Source: Arthrobacter sp. EPSL27 (lineage in GTDB: Bacteria > Actinomycetota > Actinomycetes > Actinomycetales > Micrococcaceae). From it: a stretch of DNA of 64,000 bases. A program made the translations under genes and the position numbers. The stretch spans positions 853,757 through 917,756 of the forward strand of contig NZ_LNUT01000004.1 of NCBI RefSeq assembly GCF_001512305.1, written 5' to 3'. Below are positions 46,030 through 55,398 of this stretch, piece after piece (within the stretch, counting starts at the first letter, position 1; each line of letters starts with the position of its first letter). A model generated the notes under the pieces. That model was not told the origin of the DNA. It saw only the letters and a list, made by a program, of their open reading frames with translations, and did no database searches.

Positions 46030-46395
46030 CCGGCACGGGCCCCCCTTTCACGCAGGTCCCGTCCCCGCAGCGACGCAGGTAGTTACCTTCCGCTCAGTGC
46101 GCCACCCCCGATGCTCCTGAAAAGGACCCATCCGCTGGCGCCCGAATTTCTTGAAGTCCGGCAGTGCCCGCCAGGCCCGGCCGAGCGGACCGTTCCTCCC
46201 TCCTCAAGGCAAACCCCACGCCTGATCCTTGTCCTTACCCAGTGCTCCCGACCGGAGCCCAGCCCCGCCCGGCACCGTAGCCGCAGGCATTCCAGGAGGC
46301 CGTGAATGACCACCAGCCGTCAGCCCAGCGCGAATACCGCCCCACACAGCACCGATCGGCACTATTCTGAAACTGCCGAACCTCTAAAGGAGACC

Positions 46396-47964
46396 ATGAC
46401 CACTCAGCCCAACACCGGACCCGATTCAGCATCCCAGGACATGAGTCCTGCGGAGATCCAGGCTGTCATCGACCGGATCCTCGCCAAGGACACCCCCTCC
46501 CGGAACGCGGCCCCGGCCGCCGGCGGGCCCAAACCGGTCCTCGGCAAGGCGCAGGCGATCTCCCGCCTCGACGAAGAACACAGCACCTACGACGGCGACC
46601 AGCAGGACCTGGAGGAGCGGCACGCCCTGCGCCGCACCGCCGGGCTCTCGACGGAACTCGAAGACGTCACCGAAGTCGAATACCGGCAGCTCCGCCTCGA
46701 GCGGGTGGTCCTGGCCGGCCTCTGGACCGAAGGCACCCTCGCCGACGCCGAGAACTCCCTCCGCGAACTGGCCGCCCTCGCCGAGACGGCCGGCTCCGAG
46801 GTCCTCGACGGCATCGTCCAGCGCCGCCAGAAGCCCGACCCGGGGACATTCCTCGGTTCCGGCAAGGCGCAGGAACTGAAGGACATCGTGATGTCCACCG
46901 GCGCGGACACCGTCGTGGTCGACGCCGAGCTGGCGCCGTCCCAGCGCCGCAGCCTGGAGGACATCGTCAAGGTCAAGGTCATCGACCGGACGGCACTGAT
47001 CCTGGACATCTTCGCCCAGCACGCCAAGAGCCGCGAGGGCAAGGCCCAGGTGGAGCTGGCCCAGCTCGAGTACCTCCTCCCGCGCCTGCGCGGCTGGGGT
47101 GACTCGATGTCCCGCCAGGCCGGTGGCCAGGTGGGCGGCGCGGGCGCCGGCATGGGTTCGCGTGGTCCCGGTGAAACCAAGATCGAACTGGACCGCCGCC
47201 GGATCCGCACCCGGATGGCCAAGCTGCGGCGTGAAATCGCCGCGATGGCGCCGGCCCGCGAGACCAAGCGCGCCAACCGCCGTCGTAATGCCGTTCCGTC
47301 CGTCGCGATCGCCGGGTACACGAACGCCGGCAAGTCCTCGCTCCTGAACCGGCTCACCGATGCCGGCGTCCTGGTGGAGAACGCCCTGTTCGCCACCCTC
47401 GACCCGACCGTCCGGAAAGCCGAGACCCCCGATGGGCTGGGCTACACCCTCTCCGACACCGTGGGCTTCGTCCGGTCGCTGCCGACGCAGCTGGTGGAGG
47501 CCTTCCGCTCCACCCTGGAGGAAGTGGCCGACGCGGACCTGATCCTGCACGTCGTGGATGTTTCGCACCCGGACCCGGAAGGCCAGATCGCCGCTGTCCG
47601 CAAGGTGTTCAGTGAGGTCGACGCCCGCAAGGTGCCCGAGATCATCGTCCTGAACAAGGCCGACGCCGCAGACCCCTACGTCGTCGAACGCCTCAAGCAG
47701 CGCGAGCCGCGCCACGTCGTGGTGTCGGCACGCACCGGCGAGGGTATCCCGGAGCTCCTGTCGGCCATCAGCGAAGGCATCCCGCGGCCCAGCGTCAAGC
47801 TGGAACTGCTGATCCCGTACCAGCGCGGTGACCTGCTCAGCAAGCTCCACGAGACCGACGCCGAGATCCTCAGCCTCGACCACGAGGAAGCGGGAACCCG
47901 CGCCGTCGTGATGGTGCGCGAGGGACTGGCCGCTGAACTGGATCCGTTCATCGCGCATGACTGA
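46396..47964 (+). CDS. hflX: GTPase HflX
   Basis: 522 residues. Ribosome-associated GTPase that splits stalled 70S ribosomes. The N-terminal HflX domain includes the GSRGPGETKIELDRRRI segment; the G domain has G1 AGYTNAGKSS, G3 DTVGFV, G4 NKAD. ATG 46396 follows AAAGGAG; an in-frame ATG at 46306 with AGGAGG upstream would add 30 poorly conserved-looking residues. It overlaps the helicase gene by 8 bp. Confidence 0.93.
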   Translation: MTTQPNTGPDSASQDMSPAEIQAVIDRILAKDTPSRNAAPAAGGPKPVLGKAQAISRLDEEHSTYDGDQQDLEERHALRRTAGLSTELEDVTEVEYRQLRLERVVLAGLWTEGTLADAENSLRELAALAETAGSEVLDGIVQRRQKPDPGTFLGSGKAQELKDIVMSTGADTVVVDAELAPSQRRSLEDIVKVKVIDRTALILDIFAQHAKSREGKAQVELAQLEYLLPRLRGWGDSMSRQAGGQVGGAGAGMGSRGPGETKIELDRRRIRTRMAKLRREIAAMAPARETKRANRRRNAVPSVAIAGYTNAGKSSLLNRLTDAGVLVENALFATLDPTVRKAETPDGLGYTLSDTVGFVRSLPTQLVEAFRSTLEEVADADLILHVVDVSHPDPEGQIAAVRKVFSEVDARKVPEIIVLNKADAADPYVVERLKQREPRHVVVSARTGEGIPELLSAISEGIPRPSVKLELLIPYQRGDLLSKLHETDAEILSLDHEEAGTRAVVMVREGLAAELDPFIAHD

Positions 47965-50131
47965 GGCAGCAGTGACCGGCGCGGCCGCAGGCACGGAGAC
48001 AGGTACGGACGGCCCGGCGGGGGAGGAACCCCCGGCTGAAGACCAGGAAAACGCCCGGTCTTCAGCCGGGAAGCGCCCGGCCGGCCGGGGCGGCAGGGAC
48101 GGCAGCGAGTTCGTCATCGAGCTGCTCGACCGTGCCGTCTCCGGCATGGGCGGCCAGAGCCGCGACGGACAGCACGAGATGGCCCGGCAGGTGGCGCACG
48201 CCATTGACAGCGGCGACCACCTGCTGGTCCAGGCCGGGACGGGAACCGGCAAGTCCCTCGCGTACCTCATTCCGCTGATCGCCCACTCGCTGGACAGCGA
48301 CAAGCCCACGCTGGTTTCCACCGCCACACTGGCGCTGCAGACCCAGATCGTGGGCCGGGACCTTCCCCGCCTGCTGAAAACCATCACTCCGGCACTCGAC
48401 CGGCCAGTGAAGGTGGCCCTCGTGAAGGGCCGCTCCAACTACGTGTGCCGGCACAAGCTGGAGGGCGGGTTCCCCTCGGAGGAACCCGCCGAAGGGCAGC
48501 TCTTCTCGCTCGGCGAAGACACGTCCGTGCCGCATTTCGCCGCGGCCATGGGCGGACCGTCGTCGCAGCTGGGCAAGGAAGTGGTGCGGCTGCGCGAATG
48601 GGCCGAGGACACCGCCACCGGGGACCGCGACGAGCTCCTGCCCGGCGTCACGGACCGTGCCTGGCGGCAGGTTTCCGTTACCTCCATGGAATGCCTGGGC
48701 GCGCAGAAGTGCCCCCTGGCGGCCGAATGCTTCAGCGAACTTGCCCGGCAGAACGCCGCAGACGCCGACGTTGTGGTCACCAACCATGCCATGCTGGCCG
48801 TCAGCGCCTTCGAGGGCCTCGCCGTGCTGCCGGACTACGACGTCGTGGTGGTGGACGAGGCCCACGAGCTCCAGGACCGGGTCACCGGTGCCGTCTCGGG
48901 CCAGCTGTCCGTCGCGATGGTGCACGCCGCCGCGTCGGGCGCCCGGAAGCACACGGGCATCACCGTGGACGCACTGAACAACGCCGCCGCCAACCTCGAA
49001 CTGGCCGTCGCCGGCGTCCCCAGCGGACTGATGCCCAACGGCCTCAACAGCGAACAGCTGGACTGCGTGGACCAGCTGCGTGACGCCTGCCGCGCGGCGC
49101 TCTCGGATTCCAAGGGCGACAGCGCCACCACGGCCGACGGCGGCCGGCAGCTCGCGCGGTCCCGGCTCATGGTGATCCTGGAACTCTGCGAACGGCTCCT
49201 CGCCGCACGCGAGAACCGCGAAGTGGTCTGGTTCTCCCGGAACAGCACCTTCGACCCGCAGCAGGGCTACTCCCAGCCGGACGACACCGCGCCTGCCCTG
49301 ATCAACATCGCCCCGCTCAGCGTGGCGGGCCGGCTCCGCGAGGGGCTCTTCGCGGACCACACCGTCATCCTGACGTCGGCCACCCTGGCCATCGGCTCGG
49401 CCTTCGAACCCGCCGCCGGCGGCCTCGGCCTGGTGGGACCCGGCGCCCCGAGCTGGACCGGAGTGGACGTCGGGTCGCCGTTCGAATACCCCAAGCAGGG
49501 CATCCTGTACGTGGCCAAACACCTGCCCAAGCCCGGCCGCGGCACGTCCCCGGAGGCCCTCGAGGAGCTGGAGAAGCTGATCCGGGCCTCCGGCGGCGGG
49601 GCCCTGTGCCTCTTCTCCTCCCGCCGCGCGGCCGAGGACGCAGCCGAGGCCCTGCGGCCCCGGCTGGGCCTGAGCATCCTCTGCCAGGGGGAGTCGACCA
49701 TGACCGCGCTGGTGAAACAGTTCGCCGACGAACCGGACACCTGCCTCTTCGGCACCATGTCGCTGTGGCAGGGTGTGGACGTGCCGGGGACCTCGTGCCG
49801 GCTTGTCGTGATCGACCGGATTCCGTTTCCGCGGCCTGACGACCCCCTGATGACGGCCCGCTCCCGTGCAGTGGCCCAGGCGGGCGGCAACGGCTTTATG
49901 AGTGTCTCCGCCACCCACGCCGCCATCCGCCTCGCCCAGGGCGCCGGCCGGCTGATCCGCACCACGACCGACAGGGGAGTGGTGGCGGTGCTGGACTCAC
50001 GGCTGTCCACGGAACGGTACGGGGGCTTCCTGCGCGCTGCCCTGCCGCCGTTCTGGCCCACCACCGACCCCGCAGTGGCCCTGGCGGCCCTGGAACGGCT
50101 CGCGAAGGAGTCCGGCCAGCCCGCCACCTAG
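47957..50131 (+). CDS. DinG-family ATP-dependent DNA helicase
   Basis: A 724-residue XPD/DinG-type superfamily 2 helicase. Walker A is QAGTGTGKSLAY; the iron-sulfur cysteines are spread from the SNYVCRHKL segment to ECLGAQKCPLAAECF; the DEAH box is VVVDEAHEL; motif VI is AIRLAQGAGRLIRT. ATG 47957 lies within the end of hflX. It is likely involved in resolving DNA structures during replication or repair. Confidence 0.92.
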   Translation: MTEAAVTGAAAGTETGTDGPAGEEPPAEDQENARSSAGKRPAGRGGRDGSEFVIELLDRAVSGMGGQSRDGQHEMARQVAHAIDSGDHLLVQAGTGTGKSLAYLIPLIAHSLDSDKPTLVSTATLALQTQIVGRDLPRLLKTITPALDRPVKVALVKGRSNYVCRHKLEGGFPSEEPAEGQLFSLGEDTSVPHFAAAMGGPSSQLGKEVVRLREWAEDTATGDRDELLPGVTDRAWRQVSVTSMECLGAQKCPLAAECFSELARQNAADADVVVTNHAMLAVSAFEGLAVLPDYDVVVVDEAHELQDRVTGAVSGQLSVAMVHAAASGARKHTGITVDALNNAAANLELAVAGVPSGLMPNGLNSEQLDCVDQLRDACRAALSDSKGDSATTADGGRQLARSRLMVILELCERLLAARENREVVWFSRNSTFDPQQGYSQPDDTAPALINIAPLSVAGRLREGLFADHTVILTSATLAIGSAFEPAAGGLGLVGPGAPSWTGVDVGSPFEYPKQGILYVAKHLPKPGRGTSPEALEELEKLIRASGGGALCLFSSRRAAEDAAEALRPRLGLSILCQGESTMTALVKQFADEPDTCLFGTMSLWQGVDVPGTSCRLVVIDRIPFPRPDDPLMTARSRAVAQAGGNGFMSVSATHAAIRLAQGAGRLIRTTTDRGVVAVLDSRLSTERYGGFLRAALPPFWPTTDPAVALAALERLAKESGQPAT

Positions 50132-50139
50132 GAACGCAA

Positions 50140-50174
50140 AGGGCCCCGTCCGGCAATGCGGCGGGGCCCTGTTT
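50140..50174. terminator. Terminator between helicase and lexA genes
   Basis: AGGGCCCCG (50140-50148) pairs with CGGGGCCCT (50162-50170), followed by GTTT. It can serve both convergent genes. Confidence 0.75.
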
Positions 50175-50224
50175 GGCGGTTGCTGGGTTGCTGGGGTTTG
50201 GCTGTTGAGAGAGGTGCGCTTGCC

Positions 50225-50974
50225 CTAGAGGGAGCGCAGCACCGAGACCACTTTGCCCATGATGACGGCGTGGTCGCCGAGGATGGGCTCGTACTGCGTG
50301 TTCTGCGGCAGCAGCCAGGTGTGGCCGTCGCGCTGGCGGAACGTCTTGACGGTGGCCTCGTCGTCCAGCAGGGCGGCCACGATGTCACCGTTGACGGCAT
50401 CGCCCTGGCGGCGAACCACTACCCAGTCACCGTCGCAGATGGCGGCGTCGATCATCGAGTCGCCCGCGACCTGGAGCATAAACAGCTCGCCGTGGCCCAC
50501 CAGCTGGCGCGGCAGCGGCATGACGTCCTCGACCACCTGGTCGGCCAGGATGGGCCCGCCGGCCGCGATCCGGCCCACCAGCGGGACCATGGCGGTGTCC
50601 GTGGCGCTGGCCAGCTCGGAAACGGACTGGCCGCCAACGGTGCGCAGGCCGCCCGGCTTCTCTGCGCCGGCAATCTTCGCGGGCCCCTCGTCCAGGGTGA
50701 GCGGCATCAGTACCTCCATGGCGCGGGGGCGCTTGGGGTCACGCCGCAGGTAGCCGAGCTTTTCGAGCTGCGACAGCTGGTGCGTCACGCTGGACAGGCT
50801 CGCCAGGCCCACGGTGTCGCCGATCTCGCGCATGGACGGCGGGTAGCCGTTGTCCGTGACGGAGCGCTGGATGGTTTCGAGGATCTTCTTTTGCCGGACG
50901 GTGAGGCTCTTGGGTGGCCGGGCGGCCTGCGGACCCCGCTGGGAGGCCCTGCCGCCAGTGGCTTGTGCTGCCAT
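50225..50974 (-). CDS. lexA: SOS repressor LexA
   Basis: 249 residues. N-terminal winged helix ([46 protein letters not shown]). Autocleavage site Ala-Gly in GRIAAGGP; catalytic Ser in VAGDSMID and Lys in [11 protein letters not shown] 50974 chosen; TTG 50983 lies closer to an AAAGG. Its own promoter carries a LexA box, so it is autoregulated, and it faces a divergent LysM gene that shares the control region. Confidence 0.96.
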   Translation of the reverse strand: MAAQATGGRASQRGPQAARPPKSLTVRQKKILETIQRSVTDNGYPPSMREIGDTVGLASLSSVTHQLSQLEKLGYLRRDPKRPRAMEVLMPLTLDEGPAKIAGAEKPGGLRTVGGQSVSELASATDTAMVPLVGRIAAGGPILADQVVEDVMPLPRQLVGHGELFMLQVAGDSMIDAAICDGDWVVVRRQGDAVNGDIVAALLDDEATVKTFRQRDGHTWLLPQNTQYEPILGDHAVIMGKVVSVLRSL

Positions 50975-51115
50975 GTTCGCCAACGCCTTTCCGTTCCACC
51001 CGGCCGCCGTGGCTGCTGCTGCCGGGAACCTCCGGCCTGAAATGTCAGACCCTGCTGATCAACTGCAGAAGTGGTTGTTCTTTGATCCAAACCTGTGGTC
51101 GAAACCTTTGACTCA

Positions 51116-51156
51116 AACGTAGGCCAGCCACATGGCTTTTTCAAACATTTGTTCTA
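51116..51156 (-). promoter_or_regulatory. lexA promoter with LexA box
   Basis: Read on the minus strand: TTGAAA (51144-51139), 17 nt, TACGTT (51121-51116). TCAAACATTTGTTCTA (51141-51156 on the plus strand) is a LexA box with two mismatches overlapping the -35. Confidence 0.8.
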
Positions 51157-51207
51157 GCGAGTCTCGACAATGTTCGTCAATAAGTGCTAAAACTGAAAAT
51201 GCGTTGT

Positions 51208-51223
51208 TCGAACATGTGTTCTA
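51208..51223. promoter_or_regulatory. Second LexA box, on the LysM-gene side
   Basis: TCGAACATGTGTTCTA, one base off TCGAAC-N4-GTTCGA, 118 bp before the LysM gene start. Confidence 0.85.
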
Positions 51224-51340
51224 GTCGAAGGCATGGCGGGCACCGCATAACGTTCGGTTCTTTGTTCGAAGGTTAGGCCGGTTGGCGGCGGTAAGTGGAG
51301 TACGCCGGACGGCACACGATGGTCCAGGAGGGCTCAGTAC

Positions 51341-51793
51341 ATGTCAGCAACAAGTGCGTTTCACGATACTTTCGGCCGCGACGTTTCCGGCGCCTACGGC
51401 CGGCCCGCCGTTGGACCATTCGACGGACCATCCGGCCGCGGTTCTTCCAGCGGCTCTGCCGGGACGTCGAAACCACGGCAGGCACCGCTCCGGCTGACCC
51501 GGCGCGGGCGGTTTGTCTTCATCGGTGTTCCCCTGATCCTGCTGGCCGCCCTGCTGCTCTCGCTCAGCGGCTTCTTCAACGCCCCGGCCAAGGCCGCTGA
51601 GTCGGCGTCCGAGCTGTCACCCACGCCGACGGTGACAGTCACCGTGCAGCCCGGTGAGTCGCTGTGGGCCATCGCCGCGGCCGTCGCCCCCGAGCGCGAC
51701 CCCCGCGATGTCGTTGCCGACATCGTCCAGCTGAACAACCTCGAGGCAGCCCGCGTGGTGCCCGGCCAGGCGCTCTTCATCCCGGCCGAGTAG
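51341..51793 (+). CDS. LysM membrane protein, SOS cell-division-inhibitor-like
   Basis: 150 residues: a ~50-residue polar N-terminus, one membrane helix (FVFIGVPLILLAALLLSL), a short linker, and a LysM domain (VTVQPGESLWAIAAAVAPERD...VVADIVQLNNLEAARVVPGQALFIP). Gene position divergent from lexA, topology and LysM match Rv2719c/ChiZ of mycobacteria and the DivS/YneA group, which halt division during SOS. ATG 51341 has AGGAGGG upstream. Function inferred from context. Confidence 0.85.
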   Translation: MSATSAFHDTFGRDVSGAYGRPAVGPFDGPSGRGSSSGSAGTSKPRQAPLRLTRRGRFVFIGVPLILLAALLLSLSGFFNAPAKAAESASELSPTPTVTVTVQPGESLWAIAAAVAPERDPRDVVADIVQLNNLEAARVVPGQALFIPAE

Positions 51794-51837
51794 GGCCGCC
51801 TGCCCGTCACAGTTTCGGCCGCCGCCGGGATCTCACT

Positions 51838-51843
51838 TAAACT
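51838..51843 (+). promoter_or_regulatory. -10 element, leaderless promoter of hisC
   Basis: TAAACT ends 6 nt before GTG 51850. Confidence 0.55.
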
Positions 51844-51849
51844 GGTTAA

Positions 51850-52968
51850 GTGACTGACCAGCTAGAGCGCCTGAACCGACTTCCCCTCCGGACGAACCTC
51901 CGGGGCCTGACCCCGTACGGGGCGCCCCAGCTGGACGTCCCGATCCTGCTCAATGTCAACGAGAACACCCACGGCGTCCCCGCCGATGTGCGCGCCGCCA
52001 TCTCCGAGGCGGTTACCGCCGCCGCAGTGGGACTGAACCGCTACCCGGACCGGGAATTCACAGAGCTCCGCGAGGCCCTGGCCGAATATCTGGGGCACGG
52101 CCTGGGCCCGGACAACATCTGGGCCGCGAACGGCTCCAACGAGGTGCTCCAGCAGATCCTCCAGGCTTTCGGCGGGCCGGGCCGCACCGCCCTCGGGTTC
52201 CCTCCCACATACTCGATGTACCCGCTGCTGGCCTCCGGCACGGACACCGCGTACATCACCGGAACCCGCGCCACCGACTACGGCCTGAGTGCCGAATCGG
52301 CCGCCCGCCAGGTCCGCGAACTCCAGCCGAACATCGTCTTCCTGTGCTCCCCGAACAACCCCACCGGCACCGGCCTTGGCCTGGACGTCGTCGAGGCCGT
52401 CTACGAGGCCGGCGAAGCGAGCCAGACCATTGTGATCGTGGACGAGGCCTACCACGAGTTCGCCCATGACGGCACGCCCAGTGCCCTGACGCTGCTGCCC
52501 GGCCGGGAGCGCCTCATCGTCTCGCGGACCATGAGCAAGGCCTTCGCGCTGGCCGGCGCCCGCGTCGGCTACATGGCGGCAGCCCCGGAGGTCACCGACG
52601 CACTGCGCCTGGTCCGCCTGCCGTACCACCTCTCCGCCATCACCCAGGCCACCGCGCTGGCCGCACTGCAGCACCGGACCGCGCTGATGGCCGACGTCGA
52701 GGACATCAAGCGGCAGCGGGACCGGATCGTGTCCGAGCTGCTGCGCATGGGTCTCAAGCCGGCCGCGTCGGATTCGAACTACGTTTTCTTCGGCGGCCTG
52801 GACAGCCCGCACGAGGTCTGGCAGGAGCTGCTCAACGCCGGCGTGCTGATCCGGGACGTAGGCATCCCGGGGCACCTTCGCGTCACCGCCGGCACTGAGA
52901 CGGAAACCACAGCTTTCCTCGAAGCGCTCGAGCGGATCCTGGCCGGCCGCGCAGTGCAGCCCGCCTAG
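51850..52968 (+). CDS. hisC: Histidinol-phosphate aminotransferase
   Basis: A 372-residue PLP enzyme that transaminates imidazole acetol phosphate in histidine synthesis. Seen: [48 protein letters not shown], and the PLP lysine in [16 protein letters not shown]. It is the first gene of a his segment running hisC-hisB-hisH-(small ORF)-hisA; hisD, hisG, hisF and hisI are not in the window. Confidence 0.95.
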   Translation: MTDQLERLNRLPLRTNLRGLTPYGAPQLDVPILLNVNENTHGVPADVRAAISEAVTAAAVGLNRYPDREFTELREALAEYLGHGLGPDNIWAANGSNEVLQQILQAFGGPGRTALGFPPTYSMYPLLASGTDTAYITGTRATDYGLSAESAARQVRELQPNIVFLCSPNNPTGTGLGLDVVEAVYEAGEASQTIVIVDEAYHEFAHDGTPSALTLLPGRERLIVSRTMSKAFALAGARVGYMAAAPEVTDALRLVRLPYHLSAITQATALAALQHRTALMADVEDIKRQRDRIVSELLRMGLKPAASDSNYVFFGGLDSPHEVWQELLNAGVLIRDVGIPGHLRVTAGTETETTAFLEALERILAGRAVQPA

Positions 52969-53032
52969 ACTTAACCCAGGACATCCACCCGGCCGGAACG
53001 CCGGGCCCCGCCGTCAGCCAAAGGACACCCAC

Positions 53033-53659
53033 ATGAGCAACACCGGAGCAGCCGCTGCCCAGGGCCGGACCGCACGCATGGAACGGACCACCAGCGAGTC
53101 ATCCGTGCTGGTCGAGATCGACCTGGACGGCACGGGCGTCTCTGACATCAGCACGTCGGTGCCGTTCTACGACCACATGCTCACGGCGCTGAGCAAGCAC
53201 TCCCTGATCGACATGACGGTCAAGGCCACCGGCGACACGCACATCGACGTCCACCACACGGTCGAGGACGTCGCCATCACCTTCGGTGAGGTGCTGCGCA
53301 CCGCGCTCGGGAACAAGGCCGGCATCCGCCGGTTCGGCGAAGCCACGGTGCCCCTCGACGAGGCCCTCGCACACGCCGTCGTTGACGTCTCCGGCCGGCC
53401 CTACCTCGTGCACGGCGGCGAGCCCGCAGGCCAGGAATACCACCTGATCGGCGGCCACTTCACCGGCTCTCTGACCCGCCACGTCTTTGAGGCGATCACC
53501 CTGCACGCCGGGATCTGCCTGCACATGAACGTCACCGCCGGCCGGGACCCGCACCACATCGTCGAGGCCCAGTTCAAGGCCTTCGCCCGCGCCCTCCGCG
53601 CCGCCGTCGAACCCGACCCCCGGGTCACGGGCATCCCCTCCACCAAGGGTGCGCTGTGA
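53033..53659 (+). CDS. hisB: Imidazoleglycerol-phosphate dehydratase
   Basis: 208 residues, the stand-alone dehydratase form. Metal-binding motifs [15 protein letters not shown] and [19 protein letters not shown] are intact, with [17 protein letters not shown] 53033; its stop overlaps the hisH start by 4 bp (GTGA). Confidence 0.96.
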   Translation: MSNTGAAAAQGRTARMERTTSESSVLVEIDLDGTGVSDISTSVPFYDHMLTALSKHSLIDMTVKATGDTHIDVHHTVEDVAITFGEVLRTALGNKAGIRRFGEATVPLDEALAHAVVDVSGRPYLVHGGEPAGQEYHLIGGHFTGSLTRHVFEAITLHAGICLHMNVTAGRDPHHIVEAQFKAFARALRAAVEPDPRVTGIPSTKGAL

Positions 53660-54426
53660 CCGGCAAGGTGCTGAAGGACGGCGCCATCATCAACCCGGAC
53701 GCCGCGCGGAAGCCGGCTTCGCCCGAGGGCAAGCCCACGGTCACCGTCCTCGACTACGGCTCCGGCAACGTCCGCTCCGCCGTCCGCGCCCTGGAGCGCG
53801 CCGGCGCCGAGGTCATCCTCAGTTCCAAGCCCGAGGACGTGCTCAACGCCGACGGCCTTGTGGTCCCCGGCGTCGGCGCGTTCGAAACGGTGATGCGCGA
53901 GCTCAAAGCTGTCGACGGCATCCGCATGATCGGCCGACGCGTCGCCGGCGGCCGGCCTGTGCTGGCCATCTGCGTCGGCCTCCAGGTCCTCTTCGAGGCC
54001 GGCGTCGAACACGGCACCGAAGCCGAAGGCATGGGGGAGTGGCCCGGCAAGGTCGAGCTCCTGCCCGCGGACGTCGTGCCGCACATGGGCTGGAACACCG
54101 TGACCGTGCCCGAGGGCTCCAGGCTCTTCGCCGGAGTTGAAGACGAGCGTTTCTACTTTGTGCACTCCTACGGCGTCCAGCAGTGGGATTTCGACGTCAT
54201 CCAGCCGCGGATGACGGCGCCGCTGGTCACCTGGTCGGAGCACGGGGCCCCGTTCATCGCCGCCGTGGAAAACGGCCCGCTGTGCGCCACGCAGTTCCAC
54301 CCCGAGAAGTCCGGCGACGCCGGGGCGCGCCTGCTGCGCAACTGGGTGGAGGGCCTGCGGGTCCGTTCCCGTCCCGCGGAACCCGCATCCCCGGAATCCG
54401 CATCCCCGGACGCCGGGACCGCCTAG
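53656..54426 (+). CDS. hisH: Imidazole glycerol phosphate synthase, glutaminase subunit
   Basis: 256 residues, longer than the usual ~205 because of ~30 N-terminal and ~25 Pro/Ser-rich C-terminal residues. The class I amidotransferase triad is visible: nucleophile in [14 protein letters not shown] and His-Glu in [13 protein letters not shown]. It feeds ammonia to HisF. GTG 53656 overlaps hisB; the next small ORF begins at the base after its stop. Confidence 0.94.
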   Translation: MTGKVLKDGAIINPDAARKPASPEGKPTVTVLDYGSGNVRSAVRALERAGAEVILSSKPEDVLNADGLVVPGVGAFETVMRELKAVDGIRMIGRRVAGGRPVLAICVGLQVLFEAGVEHGTEAEGMGEWPGKVELLPADVVPHMGWNTVTVPEGSRLFAGVEDERFYFVHSYGVQQWDFDVIQPRMTAPLVTWSEHGAPFIAAVENGPLCATQFHPEKSGDAGARLLRNWVEGLRVRSRPAEPASPESASPDAGTA

Positions 54427-54585
54427 ATGTGGTCCCTCGTGCTCATGGGACTGGCCGGTCTGCTGGTAGGCGGCGCGCTGTCCTTCCGCCAGCAGAAAAG
54501 CCCGCGCTGGGTCCAGGCCGTGTTCTACGTCCTGGCCGCGATGTCGCTCCTGGCCGCCTACCTCCTGACCTTGCCTGCTGCCTGA
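54427..54585 (+). CDS. 52-residue two-helix membrane protein between hisH and hisA
   Basis: The ORF begins directly after the hisH TAG. Two hydrophobic helices (WSLVLMGLAGLLVGGAL and AVFYVLAAMSLLAAYLL) are separated by a basic loop (RQQKSPRW). Codon use is GC-rich in third positions like its neighbours. The abutting start suggests translational coupling with hisH. Function unknown; it would be missed by a 60-residue cut-off. Confidence 0.7.
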   Translation: MWSLVLMGLAGLLVGGALSFRQQKSPRWVQAVFYVLAAMSLLAAYLLTLPAA

Positions 54586-54638
54586 GCGCCGGCAGCGCAC
54601 CACCCCCGTGCCGTCCCTGAACAGCTGAGGAGCTACCG

Positions 54639-55385
54639 ATGACCACCGAAACCCCGCTGCCCGTGCTGGAACTGCTGCCCGCCGTCGACGTCGTCAACGG
54701 CCAGGCCGTACGCCTCGTCCAGGGCGAGGCCGGCAGCGAGACCAGCTACGGCACGCCCCTCGAAGCCGCGCTGAACTGGCAGCAGCAGGGCGCCGAATGG
54801 GTCCACCTCGTTGACCTCGACGCCGCCTTCGGCAGGGGCTCCAACGCCGAGCTGCTCCGCGAAGTGGTGGGCCGGCTCGACATCAAGGTGGAGCTCTCCG
54901 GCGGGCTGCGCGACGACGAATCCCTCGAGCAGGCCCTGGACCTGGGCGTTGCCCGCGTGAACCTGGGCACCGCGGCCCTGGAAAACCCCGAGTGGACCGC
55001 CCGGGTCATCGACCGCTTTGGCGACAAGATCGCCGTCGGCCTGGACGTCCGCGGAACCACGCTGGCCGGCCGCGGCTGGACCAAGGAAGGCGGCGACCTC
55101 TGGGAGGTCCTGGGGCGCCTCGAAGAGGCCGGCTGTGCCCGCTACGTCGTCACCGACGTCACCAAGGACGGCACCCTGCAGGGCCCCAACGTCGAACTCC
55201 TGCGCCAGATGGTGGAGAAAACCGGCAAGCCCGTCGTGGCCTCCGGCGGTATCTCCAGCCTCGAGGACCTCAAGGTGCTGCGCTCCCTCGTCCCGCTGGG
55301 CGTTGAGGGCGCCATCATCGGCAAGGCGCTGTACAACGGCAACTTCACCCTGCCCGAGGCCCTCGACGTCGCCGGCCGCCGCTAG
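54639..55385 (+). CDS. priA: Phosphoribosyl isomerase (HisA / PriA)
   Basis: A 248-residue TIM barrel isomerising ProFAR in histidine synthesis. In actinobacteria lacking a separate trpF the enzyme is usually the dual HisA/TrpF protein PriA; no trpF is seen here, but the window is too small to decide. Seen: [54 protein letters not shown] 54639 is preceded by GAGGAG. Confidence 0.93.
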   Translation: MTTETPLPVLELLPAVDVVNGQAVRLVQGEAGSETSYGTPLEAALNWQQQGAEWVHLVDLDAAFGRGSNAELLREVVGRLDIKVELSGGLRDDESLEQALDLGVARVNLGTAALENPEWTARVIDRFGDKIAVGLDVRGTTLAGRGWTKEGGDLWEVLGRLEEAGCARYVVTDVTKDGTLQGPNVELLRQMVEKTGKPVVASGGISSLEDLKVLRSLVPLGVEGAIIGKALYNGNFTLPEALDVAGRR

Positions 55386-55398
55386 CCGGGTCCGCAGC

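Larger units (their letters stand above)
45849..46395. other. Long leader/intergenic region before hflX
   Basis: 547 bp without a convincing normal-size gene. It contains a 14-15 bp tandem array (45880-45966), a leaderless six-codon ORF (46009-46029), a near-match to the ClgR site pattern CGCYNANRGCG (CGCTCAGTGCG, 46091-46101, one mismatch), and a possible hairpin GTCCG/CGGAC (46156-46190) followed by a pyrimidine tract. A TATTCT hexamer (46368-46373) could be the -10 of the proximal hflX promoter. Confidence 0.6.
50975..51340. other. lexA / LysM-gene divergent control region
   Basis: 366 bp with no gene. It holds the lexA promoter, two LexA boxes 67 bp apart (centre to centre) and about 140 bp of lexA leader. 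Several extra TTCG half-site-like motifs lie near 51170 and 51250-51270. The promoter of the LysM gene is not obvious. Confidence 0.7.

Noticed and set aside
46111..46305. 64-codon ORF ending just before the upstream hflX start candidate
   Set aside because: No ribosome binding site or -10 next to its ATG, Pro/Arg-rich translation and no recognisable similarity.
46426..48438. 670-codon antisense frame across hflX and the helicase
   Set aside because: It spans two real genes on the other strand and shows no family signature.
51250..51270. Third LexA box near 51260
   Set aside because: The TTCG motifs there are in direct, not inverted, orientation, so the LexA palindrome is absent.
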